Shown here: positions 10,271 through 18,510 of the stretch, piece by piece
Position numbering within the stretch: the stretch's first letter is position 1
Layout: every line of letters begins with the position of its first letter
NCBI RefSeq assembly: GCF_015594545.1
Contig: NZ_JADIIO010000001.1
Coordinates: 1,364,001 to 1,428,000 of the forward strand
Source of the DNA: Staphylococcus durrellii
GTDB lineage: Bacteria; Bacillota; Bacilli; Staphylococcales; Staphylococcaceae
DNA: 64,000 nucleotides
Direction of reading: 5' to 3'
Program-made: the position numbers and the translations under genes
The notes under the pieces: generated by a model
Seen by the model: only the letters and a program-made list of their open reading frames with translations
What the model was told of the DNA's origin: nothing
Databases searched by the model: none

Positions 10271-10308
10271 GAGGCAACGAGTTCAATGATTTACCTGCCT
10301 TTTTTATA

Positions 10309-10539
10309 TTATCCAATAAAAATTAAGATGATGCCTGCAATTAACAATATAATAGAAATTAGCTTTTTACTTCTTTGCACTAAATCACTTAATAATACTA
10401 AGGCGATACCAACAACTAACAATTGATTATTAAATGTTGTTACCCCCATAAAATCACCGATCATCATAATAACACCGTAGACTAATACACCGACTAGTAA
10501 TACAGTACATACTATTGATAAAACCTTTGCGAACTTCAT
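10309..10539 (-). CDS. Small two- to three-span membrane protein (DUF3953-like)
   Basis: A 76-residue, very hydrophobic protein. It has a span at about 5-28 (VLSIVCTVLLVGVLVYGVIM), another at about 40-53 and a third at 61-76, separated by a basic QRSKK turn. Its size and pattern resemble the DUF3953 family of Bacilli, but this is from memory of the pattern and no function is known. The start has a ribosome binding site (AAGGAG just upstream on the minus strand). It stands alone, divergent from the ABC transporter genes. Confidence 0.7.
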   Translation of the reverse strand: MKFAKVLSIVCTVLLVGVLVYGVIMMIGDFMGVTTFNNQLLVVGIALVLLSDLVQRSKKLISIILLIAGIILIFIG

Positions 10540-10636
10540 AGTAAAACTCCTTAATAATAATAAAAATAAATACTGTTATTTATAAACTATATTATAACTT
10601 AATCGTCATCAATACTTCTAATTATTAGATTAACGA

Positions 10637-10665
10637 TTGGAACGTGATCAATTGTTCGATATACT
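10637..10665 (+). promoter_or_regulatory. Promoter of the ABC transporter pair with an inverted repeat
   Basis: TTGGAA (10637-10642), a 17-nt spacer and TATACT (10660-10665) make a plausible sigma-A promoter about 40 bases before the ATPase gene. A GAAC-N10-GTTC inverted repeat at 10640-10657 lies inside it and could be an operator. No regulator gene is adjacent. Confidence 0.45.
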
Positions 10666-10707
10666 CAATATATAAATACGATAAAACGATTATAGAGAAG
10701 GTTTAAC

Positions 10708-11532
10708 ATGACTCATTATATAATTGAACTTCAGAACGTCTGTAAAACACTCAATCACAAAAATATACTTAATAATTTTTCGGTGAAAATACCACCAAAA
10801 TCAGTAACGTACATACAAGGAACCAATGGTATTGGTAAAAGTATTACATTAAAAATAATGTCTCAATTAATTAAACCCAGTAAAGGAAAACTTATACTAA
10901 ACGGTTCTGTAAGTTATATGCCAGATGTCTTTCCTGGTAATAATAAAGTTACAGTTGATGAATATTTGACTACTGTCTTCAAAATCGAAAATTCTAGAAA
11001 CGTTAAAAATATAAAAAAAATATTAAATTATTATTATGATGAATTAAACTTAAATCAATTTAAAAATAAAGAATTAAAGCAGCTATCAAAAGGGACATTA
11101 CAAAAAGTAAATATAATTCAAACTTTATTAAAAGATGCTGATATTTATATTTTGGATGAACCATTTAATGGATTAGACCAGCAAACTCTAAATAACTTTA
11201 TTCATATACTTAAAAAATTAAAGACAAATAAAACTCTAATATTAACTTCCCATGAACATAAAATTTCACAAGCATTAGCAACACATATATTAGACTTAAA
11301 TAATGCAACATACATAACGAATAGCATACTCTCGGAATTAACAGTTAAATACATAGTGATACCCTATACATCGTATTTGCCTAAAGAAACATTACAATAC
11401 ATTGATGTTAATCAAACAAATCAAAATAAAACGATACTTACTGTTAAAAGTGAATATAGTAATACATTATTACAACTATTAATACAAAATAACCACACAA
11501 TACTAGAAGTTAAGGAAGAAATCTTATGTTAA
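10708..11532 (+). CDS. ABC transporter ATP-binding protein
   Basis: A 274-residue ATPase. Residues 1-205 form the ABC domain: Walker A GTNGIGKS at 38-45, a signature motif in the unusual form LSKGTLQKV, Walker B DIYILDEPFNGLD, and a switch histidine in LTSHEH. The last ~65 residues form a small extra domain, as in exporters of the ABC-2 type. It overlaps the membrane partner gene by 7 bases. With that partner it makes a two-component exporter similar in design to those for peptides or bacteriocin immunity. The substrate cannot be told. The pair sits in a stretch that seems to be accessory relative to S. aureus. Confidence 0.88.
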   Translation: MTHYIIELQNVCKTLNHKNILNNFSVKIPPKSVTYIQGTNGIGKSITLKIMSQLIKPSKGKLILNGSVSYMPDVFPGNNKVTVDEYLTTVFKIENSRNVKNIKKILNYYYDELNLNQFKNKELKQLSKGTLQKVNIIQTLLKDADIYILDEPFNGLDQQTLNNFIHILKKLKTNKTLILTSHEHKISQALATHILDLNNATYITNSILSELTVKYIVIPYTSYLPKETLQYIDVNQTNQNKTILTVKSEYSNTLLQLLIQNNHTILEVKEEILC

Positions 11533-12230
11533 AAGCTTTTTTATCATATCAAAACAAGAAATTTTTACGTTCTTTTCAATATATAGCTCCCACAATTTGT
11601 TATGTGCTTTGGTTAACGGTTAATTATATGTATCGCAATTTGTCAATTTTACCAAGTTATGCAATTAGTATGATTATCTTAATGCCAATTATGACCTGGA
11701 TTACTATAGTCTGTTTTAATAAAGATTCAATAAATGAACGTTATTTATTTCAAATTCATTTAACTTCAAAAATAAGATATATACTGTTTAAAAGTGTTTA
11801 TTTACTACTATTTAGTTTAATATTTGTCATCATTTCTATAATTTTACCAATTATTTTAGGTTCATTTATACATAAAATAACTGTTACTACAATCGTAATT
11901 AGTTTTTTAGTACATATTTGGGCAGCTGTCTTTGGTATTTTGATAGGTCTGATAGTACAAAATTGGTTTTTAATTGGTAAAAAATATGCATGGCTCATAA
12001 CTATTTTTATATTATTAATTACCATGCTTAAAACTACTTTAACAGAAAAAATTTTAGCACTTAAATGGGTCTTATGGATTTTCCCACCTCTCAATAGCTT
12101 TATGAAACAACTAAATAATGACACTTTAAATTTATTCGAGCCACATTTTATATTATTGAATATATATTGTTGTGTATATACTTTAATAGCAACTTTAGTC
12201 ATTGTAATCATTTATAAAAAGAACGGATAA
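11526..12230 (+). CDS. ABC-2 type transporter membrane subunit
   Basis: A 234-residue protein with six predicted membrane spans (about 20-35, 42-62, 88-112, 120-146, 152-170 and 208-230), the usual topology of an ABC-2 permease. It starts within the end of the ATPase gene with AAGGAAGAAATCTT before the ATG, so translation is coupled. There is no sequence signature that names the substrate. A strong bidirectional terminator follows. Confidence 0.82.
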   Translation: MLKAFLSYQNKKFLRSFQYIAPTICYVLWLTVNYMYRNLSILPSYAISMIILMPIMTWITIVCFNKDSINERYLFQIHLTSKIRYILFKSVYLLLFSLIFVIISIILPIILGSFIHKITVTTIVISFLVHIWAAVFGILIGLIVQNWFLIGKKYAWLITIFILLITMLKTTLTEKILALKWVLWIFPPLNSFMKQLNNDTLNLFEPHFILLNIYCCVYTLIATLVIVIIYKKNG

Positions 12231-12250
12231 TATTGTTGTTAAGTGATTAC

Positions 12251-12288
12251 AAAAAGGAGAACTGAATTAATTCAGTTCTCCTTTTATT
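12251..12288. terminator. Bidirectional terminator between convergent genes
   Basis: AAAAGGAGAACTGAA and its exact complement with a TTAA loop. The T runs on both strands serve the ABC transporter (+) and the small membrane protein at 12315 (-). Confidence 0.9.
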
Positions 12289-12314
12289 AGCATCACTCGA
12301 CATAACAAAATTTA

Positions 12315-12515
12315 TTATGAATTCGCATATACAATAATTTCAATAACCGCAATAACTAAAAATACGACAAAAACAATGCCATAAATTTTATTGTTAGAAG
12401 CTTCATTAGCATTATTTGTACGTTTTTGAGACTTGCTTGTGATATTCGTTAATACTGTTATTAGTGAGTAAACAGCAATTAAAACCGTTATACCGAAAAT
12501 AACCCAAAAGCCCAT
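12315..12515 (-). CDS. Small membrane protein of unknown function
   Basis: A 66-residue protein with two hydrophobic spans (about 3-24 and 45-63) joined by a polar loop rich in Lys, Asn and Ser. I recognise no family. An AGGGAGG ribosome binding site lies just before the ATG, which supports real translation. It ends at the shared bidirectional terminator. Confidence 0.65.
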   Translation of the reverse strand: MGFWVIFGITVLIAVYSLITVLTNITSKSQKRTNNANEASNNKIYGIVFVVFLVIAVIEIIVYANS

Positions 12516-12721
12516 ACTAAAACCTCCCTAAACTTATAAAATATACAATTATAAGATTTTTCTAATTAATCTATAACTTTATTTTAATACAATTATACTA
12601 TATAGCCAATTTGTTTATTTATATTTTAAAAGAACTACAATCAATAAACACTTGGCCGTATAAATCAGTATTAAAATGCGTTATAATAAAATGAAAACAA
12701 TTGTATAGAGGTGTCTTATTA

Positions 12722-13534
12722 ATGAATGGTCTAAGAAGTGTTACTACAGGTACAAATGATTTACAAAAAACCAAAACATTATTTAGCGATATACTTGGCC
12801 TTAGCGTAGAAGAGAAAAATGGCGCATTAAGATTTGGTGATGCTGAACTAAATTCAGGTACACGCATACACTTTGTAGAAATTCCTAACTATCATTGCAC
12901 AAACAATCATATTGATAGTATTGGTTTACGTATACCTACAGATGAAGGCATTGCAGAATATCAATCAGTTTTAGAAAATGCCAACATTGATTATAGTGCT
13001 ACGACAGATTTAAACGGACACCAATATTTTCAATTTAAAGACCATAATGGTCAAACATTTGATATTTATTCAAATGAACATAACACTGGCACGCCATTAG
13101 GTATGCCAACATTTGATAGCGTTGTAAATCCATTACATCAAATTCAAGGCTTGGGTCCTGTTATTTTAAAAGTAAATGAACTAGTCTTAACTCAATCTAT
13201 TCTCACTAAGGTTTTTAATTTAGAACATTTTGCCGAGTATTTACCATACGATGAAGCACCACAAAAAATTCAAGTTTTTAAAATTGGTGATGGTGGATTA
13301 GGTGGAGAATTGCATTTGTATTCTGCCGAAGATGAAGTTAAAATGCCCGAACACGGTATCGTAGAACAAGTCGAGTTTGCAACCGAGTCTCCAGAAATAT
13401 ATCAAAATGCGATACAACAATTAGAAATTATTGGCATCCCATATCAAACTTTAGATCAAGGCGAATCGAAATCGTTAAGGATATCTGAAAATAGTGGTAT
13501 TACGTTTATTTTAACGCTAGAAAATATTAAATAA
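12722..13534 (+). CDS. VOC-fold (glyoxalase/ring-cleaving dioxygenase-like) protein
   Basis: A 270-residue protein with two vicinal-oxygen-chelate modules: residues 1-115 (GLRSVTTGTNDLQKTKTLFSDILGL) and a second from about 140 (QGLGPVILKVNELVLTQSILTKVF). This is the layout of Bacillus-type ring-cleaving dioxygenase homologues. Metal ligands such as HFVE and the E in GGELHLY are present, but the substrate is unknown. I place the start at the ATG at 12722, because GAGGTG lies 8 bases upstream. An in-frame TTG at 12701 lacks a ribosome binding site. Confidence 0.8.
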   Translation: MNGLRSVTTGTNDLQKTKTLFSDILGLSVEEKNGALRFGDAELNSGTRIHFVEIPNYHCTNNHIDSIGLRIPTDEGIAEYQSVLENANIDYSATTDLNGHQYFQFKDHNGQTFDIYSNEHNTGTPLGMPTFDSVVNPLHQIQGLGPVILKVNELVLTQSILTKVFNLEHFAEYLPYDEAPQKIQVFKIGDGGLGGELHLYSAEDEVKMPEHGIVEQVEFATESPEIYQNAIQQLEIIGIPYQTLDQGESKSLRISENSGITFILTLENIK

Positions 13535-13549
13535 CGAAAGGATTTTATT

Positions 13550-13753
13550 ATGTTACACGAAACTTGGAAAGACAATACACCTATAAAAACTGTTGAGGTT
13601 GTTCATACAGATGCACAAAAATTTAAAGTTTCTGATATGTTAACGATTGGAAAACAATATGATGTCATTAATGAAACTGAAGAATATTATCAAATCATCG
13701 ATAACTCAGGACTTGTCGGCGGTTATTACAAAGAATATTTTAAAGAAGTATAA
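13550..13753 (+). CDS. DUF6501-like small protein
   Basis: A 67-residue soluble protein (MLHETWKDNTPIKTVEVVHT...) with an SH3-like pattern of short strands (SDMLTIGKQYDVINETEEYYQIIDN). It resembles a small family found across Bacilli, annotated DUF6501, with no known function. It starts 16 bases after the VOC gene behind an AAAGGA site, so the two are probably co-transcribed, and a terminator follows. Confidence 0.75.
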   Translation: MLHETWKDNTPIKTVEVVHTDAQKFKVSDMLTIGKQYDVINETEEYYQIIDNSGLVGGYYKEYFKEV

Positions 13754-13783
13754 TCTCATTACTAGAAGTTTATAAATTTATAC

Positions 13784-13828
13784 AGACTAGGGCAGAACTT
13801 TAACAACATTTGCCCCAGTCTATTTTTA
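13784..13828 (+). terminator. Terminator after the VOC/DUF6501 pair
   Basis: AGACTAGGGCA and TGCCCCAGTCT arms around a 16-base loop, then a T run. It is of the common staphylococcal gggcA/Tgccc terminator type. Confidence 0.85.
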
Positions 13829-13863
13829 ATTTACAAAGCTATTTATGAAAGGAAGAACACAAC

Positions 13864-14655
13864 ATGACAAATATGCAATATATTAATGCTGATGAAAGTG
13901 TATATAATGACGCATTATCTTTATTAAAATTAAATAAAAATTTATTATTAAAAGGACCAACTGGGTCAGGTAAAACAAAATTAGCCGAAACTTTGAGTGA
14001 TGCGTTACAAAAACCAATGTATCAAGTTAATTGTTCCGTCGATTTAGATGCTGAAAGTTTATTAGGTTTCAAAACGATACAAACCAATGATAGTGGTCAA
14101 CAAGAAATAGTTTTTATTGATGGACCAGTGATCAAAGCAATGAAAGAAGGTCATATCTTATATATTGATGAGATAAATATGGCCAAGCCTGAAACCTTAC
14201 CCGTGTTAAATGGTGTACTAGATTATAGACGCAAATTAACAAACCCATTTACTGGCGAAGTAATTAATGCCGCTCCTGGATTCAATGTTATAGCTGCAAT
14301 CAATGAAGGGTATATTGGTACATTGCCAATGAACGAAGCATTAAAAAACCGTTTTGTTGTCATTCAAGTTGATTATATCGATGGTAAAATCTTAGGCGAC
14401 GTCATTAGACAACAGAGTCAACTAACAGATGAAAAATTAATTGCTCAAATAATTAAATTTAACGAAGATTTACGTACGATGACAAAACAGGGTCAAATTT
14501 CAGAAGAAGCTGCCAGCATCAGAGCATTAATCGATTTAAGTGACTTAGCTACAGTTATGCCTATTAAAAGGGCAATTAAGCGTACAATAATTGATAAATT
14601 AGAAGATGAGCGAGAACAACAAGCTATTATCAATGCTGTAGAATTAAATTTTTAG
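13864..14655 (+). CDS. MoxR-type AAA+ ATPase
   Basis: A 263-residue AAA+ protein of the MoxR/CbbQ group, which acts as a chaperone or insertase with a partner holding a von Willebrand A domain. Walker A is GPTGSGKT (31-38), Walker B is ILYIDEIN with DE at 102-103, sensor 1 is in [10 protein letters not shown], and the arginine finger region is [10 protein letters not shown]. The partner VWA gene follows 12 bases later. What this pair remodels in staphylococci is not known. Confidence 0.88.
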   Translation: MTNMQYINADESVYNDALSLLKLNKNLLLKGPTGSGKTKLAETLSDALQKPMYQVNCSVDLDAESLLGFKTIQTNDSGQQEIVFIDGPVIKAMKEGHILYIDEINMAKPETLPVLNGVLDYRRKLTNPFTGEVINAAPGFNVIAAINEGYIGTLPMNEALKNRFVVIQVDYIDGKILGDVIRQQSQLTDEKLIAQIIKFNEDLRTMTKQGQISEEAASIRALIDLSDLATVMPIKRAIKRTIIDKLEDEREQQAIINAVELNF

Positions 14656-14667
14656 TGAGGGATAAAA

Positions 14668-16554
14668 ATGAGCGAGCGTTTTATTAAATTTAACGATGAA
14701 CAATTAGACGCAAAACAAGTCATGATGCTTCAAGACTTGGCACGTTTGCTACTTAAAAGCGAACAGACGCAAGTTAAAATACAAAAGTTCCCTTATTATG
14801 ATCCACAAAATGACACATTAATTACGAGTTCATTTTGGTCACATAGACCGAAACATATTGAAACTACTGGTTTAAAAACTGATGTCATTTTAGCTGCATA
14901 CGGTTATCAGCTTATGGATATTGGTGTAGTCAATGACGTCATACGTGATAATACTTTTACGCATTCTAAATTTTACCAACAATTATTTAAATTGTTAGAA
15001 GATAAACGCGTATTAAATGAAATAATTAAGCAACGACCAACTACTGAAAAAGCACTGTCACTGAGAACTGAAATTCGTACTAATTATATAAAATCCCAAA
15101 TCAACGTGTATAAAACAAAAACAACGTATACTGACTTATTATTTTTACATCTTGCTTATTCTATACTTACAGAGAATTTTTACGATATACCTCAAATTCA
15201 TTCATCAATTGATGATATTTTACTGAATATGTATCAATATTTGCCAAATGTATTTAACTGTGCCAGTTCTGAAGACAATCAATTTTTAGCACAACGAATT
15301 ATGTTCCAAATCGATGATATTTTAAAAGAAGATATGCTTAATGAATATTATCATTTACCTAAACAAGTATACGCAACGATGGAAACAATGTCCTTCGAAA
15401 AGTTGAAAAGAACTGATGCAAGCAATGTAGACGGGCAAAGTAAAGAAAGTGATGAAGAACCAGAAAGTGAAGAAATAGAAACTAAAGCTGCAGACAGCCA
15501 ATCTTCAGGCGGTGCTTATTTAGAAATGGAACTGCATGAAGGTGAAAATAGCGATACAGTTAGCGACAACGATACTGACCGCGAAGGTGATGCCAGCGAT
15601 GATATGACAGAAATGCAAACTAAAAAGGGTAAAGGTTCCAATAATACGATAGATAATACAGAAGGTGATGCGATAGGCGCTAATAGTCCCTTTACGTTAA
15701 CTGGTATTAATGAGAATGTAGGCATTGATTGGCGTATTCCTGATATTCAACCTGAATATATTAAGGCTTATCATGATGTAGAACAATCAGTAAGTGTTGA
15801 AACGAAAGATTTAATTCAAATCATTAAAAAAGCGATTGATCGTGAATATATTGATGAACGTAACAATTTAACTAAAGGACGCTTACAAAAGAATTTATTA
15901 AATTGGTTTATCGATGATCAATATAAATTATTTTACAAAAAACAAGATTTAAGTCAGACATTTGATGCTACTTTTACGTTACTCATTGATGCATCTGCCA
16001 GTATGCAAGACAAAATGGAAGAAACAAAAAAGGGCGTCGTACTATTCCATGAAACTTTGAAATCATTAAATGTTAAACACGAAATCTTAGCGTTTAACGA
16101 AGATGCATTTGAAGCTGATGATAAAAACCAACCAAACATAATCGATGAAATCATTCACTACGATAAATCAATCTATGTGAATGATGGACCAAGAATAATG
16201 GCTTTAGAACCTCAAGATGACAATAGAGATGGAGTAGCAATCAGAATAGGAAGTGAACGTTTATTACAGCGGTCACACAAACAAAAATTCTTAATTGTCT
16301 TTTCTGATGGTGAGCCTTCAGCTTATAATTATAGCCAAGATGGCATTTTAGATACTTATGAAGCAGTAGAGACTGCAAGAAAAATGGGTATCGAAGTATT
16401 TAATGTTTTTTTAAGTCAAGAACCAATAACTGAAGATATAGAGCAAACCATTCATAATATATATGGTCAATATTCAATTTTTGTAGAAGGTGTTGAACAT
16501 CTACCAAGCCATCTTTCGCCATTGCTAAAAAAGCTATTATTAAAATCATTTTAA
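14668..16554 (+). CDS. VWA-domain protein, partner of the MoxR ATPase (CobT-like)
   Basis: A 628-residue protein. The N-terminal ~250 residues are helical without a known domain. A highly acidic Ser/Asp/Glu-rich linker (about 253-330) follows. The C-terminal ~200 residues form a VWA domain whose metal site begins with DASAS at 441-445 and continues with FSDGEPS. This layout, an acidic linker before VWA and an adjacent MoxR ATPase, matches CobT/NorD-like partners in metal insertion or complex assembly. Here there is no cobalamin gene nearby, so that role is not implied. Confidence 0.83.
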   Translation: MSERFIKFNDEQLDAKQVMMLQDLARLLLKSEQTQVKIQKFPYYDPQNDTLITSSFWSHRPKHIETTGLKTDVILAAYGYQLMDIGVVNDVIRDNTFTHSKFYQQLFKLLEDKRVLNEIIKQRPTTEKALSLRTEIRTNYIKSQINVYKTKTTYTDLLFLHLAYSILTENFYDIPQIHSSIDDILLNMYQYLPNVFNCASSEDNQFLAQRIMFQIDDILKEDMLNEYYHLPKQVYATMETMSFEKLKRTDASNVDGQSKESDEEPESEEIETKAADSQSSGGAYLEMELHEGENSDTVSDNDTDREGDASDDMTEMQTKKGKGSNNTIDNTEGDAIGANSPFTLTGINENVGIDWRIPDIQPEYIKAYHDVEQSVSVETKDLIQIIKKAIDREYIDERNNLTKGRLQKNLLNWFIDDQYKLFYKKQDLSQTFDATFTLLIDASASMQDKMEETKKGVVLFHETLKSLNVKHEILAFNEDAFEADDKNQPNIIDEIIHYDKSIYVNDGPRIMALEPQDDNRDGVAIRIGSERLLQRSHKQKFLIVFSDGEPSAYNYSQDGILDTYEAVETARKMGIEVFNVFLSQEPITEDIEQTIHNIYGQYSIFVEGVEHLPSHLSPLLKKLLLKSF

Positions 16555-16575
16555 TTATCTTTAGTGATAATTAAA

Positions 16576-16590
16576 AATATTCTGACAGTT
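16576..16590 (+). promoter_or_regulatory. Possible CodY box upstream of brnQ
   Basis: AATATTCTGACAGTT differs at three positions from the CodY consensus AATTTTCWGAAAATT and lies about 75 bases before brnQ. CodY control of branched-chain amino acid uptake is established in staphylococci, but three mismatches is weak support. Confidence 0.3.
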
Positions 16591-16665
16591 ATATAGACTA
16601 AACCTCTCAAACCATGATAGAATAATGAATATTATATTTTTGGATAAATTGAAGGAGTATTAATT

Positions 16666-18009
16666 ATGAACAAAAATACATGGATTATAGGTTTCACGTT
16701 ATTTGCAATGTTCTTTGGTGCGGGTAACCTTATTTTCCCACCAAGCTTAGGTTTGGATAGCGGCCATTTCTTTTGGCCATCAATCTTAGCATTTTCGTTA
16801 ACTGGTATTGGATTACCATTATTGGGAGTAATTATAGGAGCAGTAGACAAACAAGGTTATATCGGTTCTTTAAATAAAATTTCGCCTAAATTTTCAATAA
16901 TATTTTTAATTGTCATTTACTTAACAATTGGGCCTTTATTTGCAATACCTCGTACTGCATCTACATCCTTTGAAATGACAGTAACACCAATTGCACACAC
17001 GAGTGGAAATATATCATTATTTATTTTCACTGCTATATACTTTTTAATCGTATTATATTTATGTATCAACCCATCTAAAATGGTTGATCGTGTAGGATCT
17101 TTATTAACACCATTATTATTATTAACAATTTTAGCTATGATCATTAAAGGCTTTGTAGATTTTGGTGGTAACAGTGCAAGTAAGGCTTCTGAAGCTTATA
17201 CTTCAAACTTAGCTGGTTTCTCACAAGGTTTTACTAACGGTTATCTAACGATGGATGCAATAGCAGCTATCGCATTTTCAATGATTGTTGTAAACGCAGT
17301 TAAAGCTACCGGCGTTGTACATGCTAATAAGATTTTAAAACAAACAATTATGGCAGGGGTTATTGCTGCAGTTGCATTATTATTTATTTACATTTCACTA
17401 GGTTTTATAGGTAACCATATGGATGTATCACAAGCTAAATTAAATAGTTTAGCTGCCAAAGATCAAAACATCGGTACATACTTATTAACAACAATTGCAA
17501 GTACGGGTTACGGCATATTTGGTAAATACTTATTAGGGATTATTGTAGCACTTGCATGTTTAACAACAGCATGTGGTTTAATCGTCTCAGTTTCAGAATA
17601 TTTCAATCGTATTTTACCTAAAATTCCGTACAAAGTATACGTTATTATTTTTACAATTATTAGTTTTATTTTAGCAAATCAAGGATTGAACTCAGTAATT
17701 AAGATGTCGGTACCTGTATTGAGTGTAGTATACCCAATTGCAATTACTTCTGTATTATTAATCTTACTTGCTAGATTATTCCCAACTAAACCCATTGCTC
17801 AACGTATTCCCGTTGCAGTAGTTTCAATTGTAGCTATTTTAAGTATTATAGATAGTCAAGGTTGGATTAAGATGAGTTTTATTCAAGCACTACCTTTAAA
17901 ACAATATTCATTAGAATGGTTTCCAGTTGCAGTAGTGTTTACAATCATTGGTTATATTGTTTCAATATTTGTTAAAAATGAAAAACCTATCGTCTATGAA
18001 AAAGAATAA
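16666..18009 (+). CDS. brnQ: Branched-chain amino acid:cation symporter BrnQ
   Basis: A 447-residue carrier of the LIVCS family (BrnQ) that imports leucine, isoleucine and valine with Na+ or H+. It has about twelve hydrophobic spans. The N-terminal [14 protein letters not shown] motif is diagnostic of the family. Its position beside the telA and dap genes matches the copy called brnQ3 in S. aureus; other paralogues would lie elsewhere. The start has GAAGGAG 9 bases upstream. It is transcribed alone and ended by the hairpin at 18087. Confidence 0.93.
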   Translation: MNKNTWIIGFTLFAMFFGAGNLIFPPSLGLDSGHFFWPSILAFSLTGIGLPLLGVIIGAVDKQGYIGSLNKISPKFSIIFLIVIYLTIGPLFAIPRTASTSFEMTVTPIAHTSGNISLFIFTAIYFLIVLYLCINPSKMVDRVGSLLTPLLLLTILAMIIKGFVDFGGNSASKASEAYTSNLAGFSQGFTNGYLTMDAIAAIAFSMIVVNAVKATGVVHANKILKQTIMAGVIAAVALLFIYISLGFIGNHMDVSQAKLNSLAAKDQNIGTYLLTTIASTGYGIFGKYLLGIIVALACLTTACGLIVSVSEYFNRILPKIPYKVYVIIFTIISFILANQGLNSVIKMSVPVLSVVYPIAITSVLLILLARLFPTKPIAQRIPVAVVSIVAILSIIDSQGWIKMSFIQALPLKQYSLEWFPVAVVFTIIGYIVSIFVKNEKPIVYEKE

Positions 18010-18055
18010 TAATTTACAACAATGAGATATAAACATCTATAAGAACTACAAGAAA

Positions 18056-18136
18056 AGCCTGAGACATATATAACTCTGACTAAAGTAAAACGTCAATTTC
18101 TATTAAAATAATATAGAAATTGACGTTTTCTTTTTT
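18056..18136 (+). terminator. Terminator after brnQ, copy A of an intergenic repeat
   Basis: A perfect 17-bp stem (18087-18103 with 18113-18129) plus a T-rich tail. The lead-in CCTGAGAC...CTCTGACTAA and the CAATTTCTAT arm are shared with the terminator at 31526-31605 on the other strand, so this is one copy of a dispersed terminator-type repeat. Confidence 0.85.
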
Positions 18137-18277
18137 ATAAAATTTCATTGCACATTAAGCTAATATTTTTCTTATAGTTAGTATCATTAAGGGAATAACA
18201 ATTCCAAGTTAGTCCTTATTTATTCTTCTAGCTGACCTTCGAATAAAACCAAAAATCACTTTAAAAGGAAGTGTAAG

Positions 18278-18401
18278 TTGAGTTATAAATTTAAGGTAGG
18301 TAGGGGGGGGCTTCTAGCAGTACCTGTGGTAGGTAAAGCAATCAAAGTATTCTAATATTTATGGCGAGATGACTGAAGAAACAGTAGTTACCAAAGACTA
18401 A
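18278..18401 (+). pseudogene. Probable frameshifted small gene
   Basis: AAAAGGAAG stands 8 bases before a TTG that opens a 25-codon frame (LSYKFKVGRGGLLAVPVVGK, then AIKVF) ending at 18355. The frame contains a run of eight Gs (18303-18310). Dropping one T in TTCTAAT near 18352 would continue it as NIYGEMTEETVVTKD to a stop at 18399-18401, making 40 residues. Either the short peptide is the product or this is a decayed gene. The sequence recalls no family I can name. It lies in the 500-base gap between brnQ and telA; the rest of that gap holds only the two terminators. Confidence 0.3.
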
Positions 18402-18450
18402 AGAGTAAGGCCGTTTCTAGCCAAGCGAGTTATAGCACACAGTATCACTA

Positions 18451-18493
18451 TACAAAAGCCATACAATGTAAAATCATCGAATGGCTTTTGTAT
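18451..18493. terminator. Terminator after the telA operon
   Basis: TACAAAAGCCAT and ATGGCTTTTGTA arms around an 18-base loop, 18 bases beyond the telA stop. It is symmetric, so it can work on both strands. Confidence 0.75.
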
Positions 18494-18510
18494 ATTTAAT
18501 TAACATTTAA

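Noticed and set aside
11798..12211. 137-codon minus-strand frame opposite the ABC permease
   Set aside because: It is a shadow of the strongly hydrophobic, AT-rich permease frame; it has no ribosome binding site, and the plus-strand gene overlaps its partner and has a clear topology.
12701..12721. Earlier TTG start for the VOC protein
   Set aside because: The ribosome binding site GAGGTG lies between this TTG and the ATG at 12722, so the ATG is the working start.
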